Position numbers and translations under genes: made by a program. This document shows positions 1 to 10,286 of a stretch of DNA of 64,000 bases, piece after piece; position 1 is the stretch's first letter, and each line of letters starts with the position of its first letter. The notes below the pieces were generated by a model. It was given only the letters and a program-made list of their open reading frames with translations. It made no database searches and was not told the origin of the DNA. Source of the stretch: Balanoglossus misakiensis (Eukaryota; Hemichordata); contig CM082592.2 in NCBI GenBank assembly GCA_040954595.2, positions 8,494,001-8,558,000 of the forward strand, in the 5' to 3' direction.

Positions 1-1395
1 ACTCTCCGTTTTTCCGTCCGCAGACGGATATGACGCGAACGCCGCGGTTGGAAAGTGACTTCGTCTTCCAAGCGAGTACCATGTCTGTAACGTTGTACCG
101 TTGCAGCACATCGCCGTCCAAGTTGTACGTCTCGAAATCCTTTATCTTTCTTGCACCGACGTCGTCTTGGCTCTCCTGGCCGACCATTCGCAACCTGAAG
201 TGGCACTTGCAGCCGAGTTTCCCGGACAACCCAGCATCTTCCTCATCCTCGGTACTGGTGGTAGGCAGGACATGATTTGCGCCTCCACACAGCCTTGTGA
301 ACATTTCTGCCTTTTCAACCACGATGTCATTGTTCAGGATCCGGGAAACGTTGAAGTAAACGACGTATGTGCGAGTAGAACTTGTGTTTTGAACAAGGGC
401 TGCGAATACAGATACCAAAGATACAAAATTGTAACGTACAATGTAAATTGTGGATCGTTCGGTATTCAAACGTTCGGGAAATTGTGACGTGCCGCATTTT
501 TGGTACAAGGCTTTATAGACCCGAAACACAAATTATTTCTGATGAAAATCAACTTTCTCTTCAAGTGAAAATAATTTTACTCAGCATCGGCTGAATCATC
601 TAAAGTAATGCTTTAACATTGTAAAATAAAACAAATTGACGAAAAGGACTGCGTAGTATAAATTCTGTTTGTGACGTGACATCAACTCTGGAATATAGGC
701 CTAGTACCTAAAATAATTTTTTTTTCAAGAAATCGTATCCGTACTCCGGGGGGTTCCAACGTAACTTTGTCTTTGGTGAGAAATTTAGCTGAGAAAAAAT
801 GGCAAGGGGAAAATGCATGACCCTTTTAAACCTGTTGTCAAAAAGTTGCGAATGAAAATGAGAAAAGAGGGAACTCACCGAAGTGCGATGCCGAAATCGC
901 GTGGATTCTCAAACACGTGGGGCACTGTTCCATGAAGTAGAAATACTCTTTCGCGTATCGGTTGGCGAGAGATTTAGTTGCAGGTTCGCCAACGTGCGGG
1001 TTCTTTCCGCCGTCCCGCGTCTGGAGGGATGCACTTTCTCCGCCACTGGTCAGTGTGTGGTTCTGTCGAGCTTTGAGATCTGCGAGAACCCACCAGCGGT
1101 ACCTGGGTATCTCGCCAGCTTCGAAGGCGTTCGCGTCTGGGATTTCATTCGAACCTGTGAAAATGTCCTCATCACGTGATGACACGCCTTCCCACCCCAA
1201 GGCGCTTCCTTCCTCTTGCGAATGTACTAGTACACTGTGCCTGTGGTGGTGTGGCAGAATTTTCGTTTCCAGTGCTCTACCCGAAACTATGGGAAAGAAT
1301 GTCACTATCTGCACGGACAAGAGCAACTTAGGCATGATATCAATAATTAGCATGGTGATGATATACATATGAGCCACTCTACAGCCAACTACCAA
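1..1395 (-). CDS. TGF-beta superfamily ligand, prodomain part (partial)
   Basis: Secreted growth-factor precursor cut by the left window edge. Exon 1 (879-1395, first of several in-frame ATGs at 1395, others at 1368, 1353 and 1335) has a hydrophobic signal segment beginning MPKLLLSVQIV. Exon 2 (399 down to beyond base 1) joins in phase 1 through a clean GT-AG intron. Exon 2 reads as a TGF-beta prodomain: YFNVSRI, then a beta-strand region, then RYNVTDMVLAW, the conserved 'V(T/S)xxVxxW' element, and RGVRVISV. Candidate N-glycosylation sites are NHT, NTS, NVS and NVT. The furin site and the cysteine-knot mature domain are not in the window, so the subfamily (TGF-beta, activin, GDF or BMP) cannot be named. 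Which ATG is used is uncertain. Family assignment is fairly sure; the exact orthologue is unknown. Confidence 0.75.
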
Positions 1396-1435
1396 GTTAC
1401 GCTAATATTTAATTTCTTATGACAGCAGTGAGGTG

Positions 1436-1444
1436 CTTATATAG
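1436..1444 (-). promoter_or_regulatory. TATA box of the TGF-beta-family gene
   Basis: The minus strand reads CTATATAAG here, about 41 bases upstream of the first in-frame ATG at 1395. A start site near 1410 would follow. Spacing and orientation fit a TATA-driven core promoter. Inferred, not shown by transcript data. Confidence 0.55.
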
Positions 1445-1492
1445 AGCCCTCACTTCCGATTCAAGCTTTTGTGTGATTTTCAACAATCTAAA

Positions 1493-1500
1493 TGACGTCA
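1493..1500. promoter_or_regulatory. Palindromic CRE (TGACGTCA)
   Basis: A perfect 8-base CREB/ATF site lies about 50 bases upstream of the TATA box of the TGF-beta-family gene, a usual position for a proximal cAMP- or stress-response element. The match is seen; the function is inferred. Confidence 0.4.
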
Positions 1501-4500
1501 ACTAAGTGTATCATTTTCAGGATCTTTCCTGATGTTTGGGTCCGTCCGCAAGACTTCCGAGATTTATTCCAGACAAATGCCTTTGACGTAAATCATTTAT
1601 ATGCATGGTCTGCGTATAACATATCATGATATCACCATTTCGCAATGTTTCGCAGAAAGTATTAATTATTCCGTACTTTGCGGCTCGCAGTCCAGAATCC
1701 AGCTCTGAGGGGTATCCATCTTTTAATTCTGGAGAGGGGCTTTAATCAATAATTTGAATTTCAGTTTTAAAGGGGCATATGGGTTTTTGTTTTTCTTTTG
1801 TTTTCCAATAAAGAAATTCCGTGCACACACAAAAGTCGACGTCGTTCTGCAAAGACGTTTTACAACCCTTCTCGTTATGTTGAGTGGTTCCGTTGGCAAG
1901 GCTCGGTGAATTCGGAATCTGAGCTTGATTCACAGCAGACTGGAATTAATCGTGTTACAATGCCATTTGTCTGCTTTTGTGCAGCGATTTTTTGCTCCAA
2001 ATATTGCTTCGCGTGCGTTACGTGGAAATTACGTCAACCCGGGGTATCACTTGCAAGATCTACTATAGCAGACATGTTAAGCCTCTACCCAGGTGAGCCA
2101 TTGGTGAACTACCGTTTCAAACAACCAATTGTCTGAGCTGAATTGGAGTTGGGAATGTGCGAAATTCTTAACTTGCTTTGTCGTCTGTACATCAATAAAA
2201 CGATTACGTCACCACCCGTACTTGCATGATACGGGTGGTGACGTAAACGTTTTATTGATGTACAGATAGAAGAGAAATTTACGTTTATCGCGACTGACAT
2301 ATAGGTAAATTGTTTCGTGCAAACCATTTCAGACATATTCATGCACATCTATTCAATCGGAAATTTTGACTAAGAAACCGATGTTATTTTTTTTGGGGAG
2401 GGGGGACACAACGAACAAATCTGGTACTACTTGTCTTGTACGTTCAATCCAAACTTAGTATCTCCATGTTTCATACAGAAAGACAATCTCGTGCATAACA
2501 ATACAGCATTACCGCCGTCCTTGTACCGCATCTTTTGTAAAGGTCTCAGACACAGCTCAGTTGCTGTCTGGCAACTAAGTGAGAATTATTAACCAGCTTT
2601 CTCCGGAAGATGTTTTTTCCACATGAACGCGTGTCTGAGACAATGAGACATGTATGTACATGCACGTACAATGGGTTGGAAACTACGCATATATTCCCCC
2701 CATTACTTGTCTCAGGCCCTCGGAGTAATTCTACCCCACCCCCATACATCCCACCCCACCCCATACCATGCCAGTACCGGTGTGTGTGAATGAGGCTCAA
2801 CTTAAGCGTCTGTGGCCGGGGGCAACGCAAACACCTGAAGTGGGAACACCTTTAGCCCACGCAGGAAAGAATGGACAATTCGCCCGGACAATTCGCTAGT
2901 ACCCATACCCTAGACGGTGTTGCGCCAAAACAGTTGTAAAAGGCGCATGTTGGGTCCAATCTCTGAAGCGAAAATTTTGACAAAATTCCCTTAAAATGTG
3001 TTGCGTTTTATTGTTGTGTTTCATTACTGATTTCGATGACATTTCGAGCCTTCACAGAATATCCCTACACAATGGTATACACTATACAGTCATTTAGTCA
3101 TTTATGGAAAGCGAAGCCGATCCACCCAGTCACAGATTGTCATCGACTAGTCACACAATCATATAAGGGCATTTCATAAACAGAACAATATCTTTTTTGG
3201 CCAGAAAATGTACCGAGTACAGTTCTGTAGACATGACATCTTGATGGTTACACCTTCAGAGCTATTGACAACAACACAAGCCCTAGCAACAGTGCAGCGA
3301 TATACAACAATTGTGTTCCTCGTTTTTCTTCTTTGGTATTCATTTTATTATTATTTCGTTTTTTTTTTACTCGTAGTTTTCTGTATAGTTTCTCTTGTCT
3401 CTCTACCTCTCTCGTACTTTCAGTATTTTCTGATATCTTGTGTACCCCTTTCCATTCCGTACTGGTAATGCTGTGTGTTAAACATTTTAAATAAAAGTAC
3501 ACATTTCTCATAGTTCCTAGCCTGTTCTGGTTCCCAGTGCTCCAATTAAACTGCTGTTAGTCTTGTCCCCTGGGTGCCCCCTACCCATATGCGATATGCA
3601 TCGTTTCACAGCACAGCACAGCCAGCGGTAGAAATTGGGCATCCGGGTTCTTTTTGGAAGTCGTTACTTTTAACCAATCGCGTAGCTCGTTTCACGATAT
3701 CTGTATGACGCGACGAAAGGTGGTGTGTATGTTGCAGACGACGGTTTGTTTACTTCTTATTGATGTGGAACCAACACTGCATTTTGGTTAAATTTCGTAA
3801 GTAACCACATCCTGCCAATTTCTGCTCAATGCTGACCTGCGTGAACATTCATATCGATCCCAAATCCTTGGTAGCAAACAGCTGAGGTCAGCGAGGAGAG
3901 TCGATTTGAGGTCCAGGTGCACCTACTTGGTTCGGCTGTCTTTCTAGAAGTGTAATCTCTGCGCTGGGCTCGACCTTTGCCTCTTTGTCTGGGTTTCATT
4001 TCTACCCCGCACACGGTTTCGCCTGAGCAGTTTCATTTTTTCGACGAACCAGAACTTAGAATAACTTTAAATTTACATGTTTCGGGGGGAAAGTGACAAA
4101 AAAACTGTTACTTACAAGTTACAGTAGAAGACGTGCGCAATATGGGGGCTGCAAGCCAAGAGGAAAAGCACCCTCGATTTTCCTGACCGATGGTTTATGG
4201 AAAATCCAGTCCATATCGTCACAGCCACGACCTTCATTTTCACTTGGATGTCGGAAATTGCTCCACTTCCAGCCAGGGTGTTTGCACGGCAAAGACTGAG
4301 TTTCGAATGACGGCATGGCACCTCACCGACCGACCATCTGACAAATGCGCTGGCTGACATCTATCCAATAGAAATGTGTCATTCACCACGTGCATTTTGT
4401 GAAGCTTGTGATTGGTTGATGTATCATGTTATATTGAGTTGTTTAGCATAGTACCCAAGATCACAGATGTCACAATGCTACCCTGTCGTGCAATCGTTCA

Positions 4501-4714
4501 GATATTGAACTCAGCAATTTTTTTGCAGCGCATAAATACTTGTCTAGACAAAAATCTACTGTATGACTACTCAGTTAAATTTAATAAATTTTAATCCATT
4601 GACACATTTACTTAGAAAACATGTTGCATGTAATGTCTCTGTGTATTAATATCAAGTCTTTATTTTCTCTTTAATAGAACACTAGTTGTAAAGAGACGTT
4701 TTGCACTATCAGTA
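1501..4714. other. Intergenic region, no gene recognised
   Basis: About 3.2 kb between the ligand promoter and the SPATA22 start codon. It holds the 2184-2266 inverted repeat and a T-rich tract around 3300-3430. No ORF resembles a known protein. A pyrimidine-rich acceptor-like sequence ending AG near 4678 suggests the ATG at 4715 lies in an exon with spliced 5' UTR, so a non-coding first exon of SPATA22 may sit in the right part. Confidence 0.5.
2184..2266. repeat. Near-perfect 37-bp inverted repeat, 9-base loop
   Basis: Left arm 2184-2220 and right arm 2230-2266 are reverse complements with one mismatch; the loop is 2221-2229. Arms start TCTGTACATCAATAAAACG and end at the loop with CACCCGTA. 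No clear target-site duplication was found. Could be a small foldback transposon or a hairpin-forming RNA element. Confidence 0.85.
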
Positions 4715-7244
4715 ATGAACATACAAGGAGTAACTGGGCCTGGTGAGTTGGTATATCTGAAAAATAACACTGATCACATGATATATGTCACCATTATATG
4801 GATTGTATTTTGGAATATTCACACTAAAAGAAACAAACTTCAGCATAGCTACCACTGCTACCTATGTAAATTCAGCCACAGAGACATTTCCAAACATGTA
4901 GAATCCAACTGTAGATCTGCAGTGATTCAGATACAGCTATTAAAACACAAGTGAATAAAATTTCTTGTATGCAGGAAGAAATGGCGTTTTACCGATATTC
5001 AGTAGGAGAAAGAGACCCAGACAGGCAATATATGTTGACCCCAGTTTCAACGGACAATCATCTGCTCAGCAACCACATACAGGTAAAGTATTATTGGAAA
5101 GGATTAGCAAAAAGCATCAGTTCATGACAGTTAGCAAATATGTACAAATGTATGTATGTATCTATCTATGTACTGGATTTGTTCTCTCTTTGTAAGGGCA
5201 CCAAAACTTCGACCACAACCCAACAGAAAGACCACCAGCAAACAGCTTTAACCAGTACAACAGCGGCAAATTTTCGTCCCTCAAGAAAGCTGATGCTGGA
5301 CCTGGTGTGAGTGCAAGACCTGGGCAAATGCAGCAGCCAACCAACCGGCCATGCAGTACAGGCACCCGACAGTATGCACCCCCTCCACTGCAGCATCCAA
5401 GACAAAATCAAAGGCAATTGCAAAACAAAGGTGATGTAACACTTCCTGTCAAGCTAGTGCAGAGAGGGACCAGCTATCACAGAGAAAGCATATCACAATC
5501 CTTATCCATAGCCTTGTGGGCAGAAACTTATGTCAAATCAAATATTGTTCTGGGTATTGATGTCTCTGATATCTTCCCATATTTATGAAGACATAAACAA
5601 TTCTTACTTGTTCAGGGATGTATCATGCAGGAACCCACAAAGTAGACACAGGACAACGACAAGCCCAAAATCTTGGTAATACTCCGAGAAATAACAGCAA
5701 TGTATCTGGAGATCCCTCATCAAAAAACAGGCAACATAACTATAGCAACAACAATAATGTTCAACCAAAAGGCATGGCAAAGTAAGTTGTGGTGGTTGAT
5801 CCAGGATAACGCAGTAAATGGTGTGATTGTACCAATTCTTTGCAGAACTTCTCATGGCAAACAGCTACTTTCATGTGTTTATGTAGTTGCTCATACCTAC
5901 TATAAAAGGTGCCCTGCACTTTTGTGCTATGCCCACAATGATGCTTTTTGGCAAATTTACAGGCAGCCAGCTGCACTCACCAGCAACCACCAGGCCGCAA
6001 ATACATCCTTTGGCCGACATCCATTCCAGCAGCAAACCCAGTATCAGAACCCAGAGCCTGTAAACCGCCAACTGAGTGCCAACTCTACCACAGCATATGG
6101 ATTTGCAAATTACAAACAGTCTACACCGGTACATGTAGGTCAGCACAGTCAGGGGATGTCTGCTAGGCAAGAATCGGCTGACGAAAATACAGGCATAACG
6201 GTACGTATAGTCTTTGCTTTCAGTTTTAGGGTGGCATATGAGATGATTAGTAACCCTCACTTGTATTGGGCACATCCCTGGATTGCATGGCTCAGTTATG
6301 AAGCTATTACAGCTAGTACCACTGCATTTTATTTCAGGCTAATGCTTCAGTGCATAACAAGGTTGACCATGAAACAGATGACATTCGCATCAAACCGTCC
6401 ACTGATGATAAATCATTGAGGATCCTGACTGCAACCATTGAAGGAATGATACATTGGAAGCAGACAACGAAACTGAATCTTCTGTTTGAAATCTTCGGTG
6501 AGTCTCTCGCATCTTTATGCCATATATGGGTATATATTCTCCTTGTTGTACACAATGGGCTTTTTTGAGTCTGGAGATATTGGCTCTACTCATGACACAG
6601 CACAGTTGCTATTCCACTACTGTGGTTGCTTTGTTGCATACGGTACTTGCATGCTTACACATGGTTCAGCATATGATAAAGTGTAGTTCAAAACTGCAGT
6701 TTTCATTTTTTAAACAGGTATGGTCGACTCGGCTGTGGTGCTGAGTAAGGACGGACATGCCAAGGAATTCGTTCTCAGAGACGGAAAGAAATCCATTCAG
6801 TGCACATTTTTCGAAATAGTAAGTCTCTCCCTTTTTTTAAGCTGTGACTGTACGGTCAATTTCCTATTGACAAATGCATGTAAAATATTACACTTGCACA
6901 TGGAGGTAGAAGCACCGACTCCTATTTCCATGTTGTTGACATATACCACGGATTACCTCAGTGGAGGTTTGTGCTGATTGTGCAGGTTTCAAACAAATTT
7001 TGCGTGTACAAAAATGAGAGTATCTTGTCTGTTGTATTCACAGGACAGGATGATGCCAAAAGCAACCAGAGGTCAGTGGTACAGATGTGTTGGTCACCTG
7101 AACTCTGGGACTTCTGGAAGACCATTGTTTGGGTGTGTATCTGTGAGACTGGCGACTGAGCAAGAAAAGAAGCTCATCAAAGTGAATGTTGCGGCCAGTG
7201 ACAAAGCTATGAGGGAAACAACTGCAACGGGCAGAGAACCATAG
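4715..7244 (+). CDS. SPATA22: SPATA22, meiotic ssDNA-binding partner of MEIOB
   Basis: Orthologue of vertebrate SPATA22, which pairs with MEIOB and RPA on single-stranded DNA during meiotic recombination in germ cells. Coding exons: 4715-4742, 4975-5082, 5197-5430, 5616-5781, 5963-6200, 6338-6497, 6718-6818, 7044-7244, giving 411 residues in frame (human is about 363). The N-terminus keeps the vertebrate 'G-x-LP-(V/I)-F-x(2)-(K/R)KRxRQ' region as GVLPIFSRRKRPRQ. Residues about 45-275 are Q/N/P-rich and probably disordered. The conserved C-terminal OB-like part begins SLRILTATIEGMIHW near 284 and includes FVLRDGKKSIQCTFFEID and RGQWYRCVG. The extra length is in the disordered middle. Assignment is firm. 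The 5' UTR exon is not placed. Poly(A) signals at 7708 and 7733 are candidates. Confidence 0.9.
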
Positions 7245-7707
7245 TGATCTTATTTCCCAGATGTATATTGTAGAAGCATTGAAGAAGGGCTTAGATATTA
7301 TTGTTACAAAAAGAGTAATATATTGCAAGTTAGAAGAATAGTGCATGAACATTCATTTTGTACATGCAAATGTTTTACTCACTTATGCATGCGAATCTTT
7401 TTCTCTTTCAGTCATACATGTTGTATATATACAGTTGTATTTGTTTTTCTGTTTAATTCAGAACAAATTGGTGTTCAGTTTGGACAGGTTTTACTGTACA
7501 CGGTGAAAGTATCAATGACATTGGAATGATACCTGTTCTTAGACTTTAATGCAATTTAAGTGGCAGTACAGTACTTGTGTGAAATAACCCCCTTACAGTC
7601 TATTCCATGTTGTCAAATAATGTACACTCTAGTAAATGCATGTACTCAAAAACTATAGCGGCAAACTGTGTCAATAGTACCGTAATCATATTTTGTGTTT
7701 TGTTCAT

Positions 7708-7738
7708 AATAAAATCTGATAGAAATGACAGCAATAAA
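7708..7738 (+). terminator. Candidate poly(A) signals for SPATA22
   Basis: Two AATAAA hexamers on the plus strand, at 7708-7713 and 7733-7738, lie about 465 and 490 bases after the SPATA22 stop and just before the end of the convergent SUPT4H1 CDS. Use of either would make the two 3' ends nearly meet. Confidence 0.4.
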
Positions 7739-7744
7739 GTTTGA

Positions 7745-8586
7745 TTATGACTTGATACTGGTGTCTCTTGGTCTATACGTGATTCCACGGCTTTTGAGCT
7801 CTCGGACAATGCCAGCTGGTAGACGTCCTGTCACTGATACAGCATAACAGCCTTTAACATATTGGTCTGCAAATAGAGAAACAACAGGTTTTTGTGAAAA
7901 TTTATTTCAAAAGGAAACTTGCAAAATTAGATATTTTAACTTGAAAGTAAGTTCTAAAAAGTTCATCAAACAAAATCAAACCAATCACTTGTTTCCTAAC
8001 TTATCACATCACACACACACCTCAATGTGTTAAGAAATGAGGTTCTTGGTTATTTCCTTGCAATTTTATTCAAGCTATTCCGTGAAATTTAGATTATGTA
8101 AAGAACTTACTTATTCTTTGCCATTTTGCCACCCAGCTGTCTTCCGGACTCATTAGTGATACAATCCTGTAACCAAACATAACAAAAATCACAAATTTGT
8201 TTCACTCTGTAGAAAGATTATCTGAAATGTATCATGGATAAATAAGCACTCAAAAAGTGACGCTACAAGAACTGAATTCTCACCCATCAAATGATGAACT
8301 TGTACAATCATACACCATGTCTCTGTTTCCTTTCATCTGTAAATAGTGGTCGCAGTTGTCACAGCCATCTGTCTCAAATTGTTCAAATGTCTGCAAAAGG
8401 AACAAGTGAGTGGTCAGAAAATCTATGATGTCATCCATCAGAACACTAACAGCAGGCCTGGGAATAGTGGGATGAGAGTATTGAGACAATGGTTTTGCTC
8501 ATAATAAAAACGCTTACCTTGACAAGAGAACATAACAGGCACGCACGCAGATTTCTAAGCTCTTTGGGGACCGTCTCCATCGCCAT
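7745..8586 (-). CDS. SUPT4H1: Transcription elongation factor SPT4
   Basis: Small subunit of DSIF (SPT4-SPT5), which controls RNA polymerase II pausing and processivity in the nucleus. Exons in reading order: 8518-8586, 8284-8390, 8111-8166, 7745-7866; 117 residues, the same length as human. The zinc finger is intact with cysteines at 16, 19, 33 and 36 (ACLLC and GCDNC). The neighbouring block [20 protein letters not shown] is nearly identical to human, as is [12 protein letters not shown] and the C-terminal [18 protein letters not shown]. The start [16 protein letters not shown] aligns with human MALETVPKDLRHLRAC. Tail-to-tail with SPATA22, the stop codons about 500 bases apart. Assignment is firm. 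Confidence 0.97.
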
Positions 8587-10286
8587 CTTGATGATAATTA
8601 TGGAACCGTCAGTTTCGATTAAGTACCTACGTCTTCGCTGTTGTGTTTTGGTTTATGTGCTGTGGCAGAGTTTCAACAAAGCAAGCAGGTCTTTCTACAT
8701 CCACAGGTACAACATCCGTTCTCGGTCAGTAATTTAAAACGGTAGCAACATGAATGTGGATTATACACTTAACCTGGGACTGAGCTCTTCTGGTAATATT
8801 GGTCAGAAAGGACACAAAAACAACTTCGACGACAGAAATACAACCCAGTGTATGGAAAATGCGGAAATCTGACCTGCGATTCAATATTCGTTTGTTGAGA
8901 TGAGCCTTTTTCTTTTCTCCAATTTCAATTCCAGTGAATCGTAGAGGGCGCTTGTGGCTGGCAGCGAAGGCCCAGGCTGACTCTGGACATCGAGTTGCCA
9001 TACTCTGCAGAGTCGTAATATTTTATGAAAAGCCCAATATTCATTTTTTTAAATCGCTTATTATTTTCTTAAAACAAAGTCCAGCGGGAAAAAGTTCCGC
9101 TGACTGGGTCGGATCCGGGGGAAGATTGCAACGACCGTGTCCTCAACTCAGAGAAACAGTTCAAATTTGTCAGTCACAGCGGCAGTCGGGCTTTAATTAA
9201 ACGTCGGTAACACAGGTCGCGAAGTTCACGTAGTTTATTAACTTCATCAGTAGGTGAAACAAATTTGAATGCAGCGAAGCGCGCTTAAGACTGGCAACAT
9301 CGGAGATAACTAACCCATCGCTCAGCAAGAGACTCACACTGTTTTTGAAAAGTGCAAAGTAGTATGGACTATGGCGCGGCGACAATCGAAAGCTTGAGAG
9401 CAACAGCTTAATTGTAGGCTATATCTATTGACCATTCTTCGGTTGCAACTGTTATCTCCATAACAACCGAGATACTAGTCGATACTGACATTATTTGTAT
9501 AATGTCCGTCAATGATCTGCTCTAATCTAAATTAAAATATCCATTTTGATCGTATTACGCATTTACACACAAAATTGTTATATATACCGTATGTGTATAC
9601 AATATGTCTAAGCTGAGGTAAATCGTCAATTTTACACATTAACCATAAATTGTTACTAATAGCCATAGTCTCATATTCAACATCCATTGATGGATACTGA
9701 AACCAAACGCTGACAGCAAAGGATACAGTCGCCAAGGCAACCGTTTTCACCCAACCGGTGTTACGCAACTGACGCCTACACAGTCACGACAACAACACAC
9801 AAGGATATTGGCACACTCACAAACCATTTATGATAAGATAAAAATAAACGGGTTTACATTATAATTTCGAACAAAATTCCTTATTTCCAATGAATTTTCA
9901 TCGCAAAACAGTAACGTTGAGCTCACATTCAAAAGCGCATTATTTTCAGCGTTCTCTTCGCAAAACAAGCACCAGCTCTTCTCCAAGTAATTGTTCACGT
10001 TTTGTCATCGCCACCTTCGCTATAAATAGCCCTGTCTCTCTCTCACCAAGGATAGTCAACGTGTGAACCCCTAGAGGAAGGTTTCATCTGAAGGTTCTCC
10101 TCTCAAACCCTCGTTCTAGCTCTGGCAATCCCTTGTTCAATCCACCGATGTTTTATATAATAAATATATTCCTAGGATTTCCCCCCTACAAAGTCTTGCT
10201 CGTCACAGTCAGTTTTCTACTTATTAATAACACTGTATCTGACAATTAAATCAATTATTGCTTTGTATCTTGATTTCTTGCTCTGA
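8587..10286. other. Intergenic region, no gene recognised
   Basis: 1.7 kb between the SUPT4H1 start and the 3' end of the START-domain gene. It should hold the SUPT4H1 promoter on the left and the 3' UTR of the START gene on the right. A plus-strand TATAAATAG at 10021-10029 in a core-promoter-like context has no recognisable gene after it. ORFs here show no family resemblance. Confidence 0.45.

Noticed and set aside
1140-1165. GGTTCGAAT on the minus strand, like a tRNA B box
   Set aside because: It is inside the coding exon of the TGF-beta-family gene, and no A box or cloverleaf fits around it.
5673-6419. Plus-strand ORF of 248 codons
   Set aside because: Runs through SPATA22 exons and introns in a frame other than the conserved one.
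8726-9001. Minus-strand ORF of 91 codons upstream of SUPT4H1
   Set aside because: No recognisable domain, no splice partner, and it lies in a low-complexity AT-rich setting.
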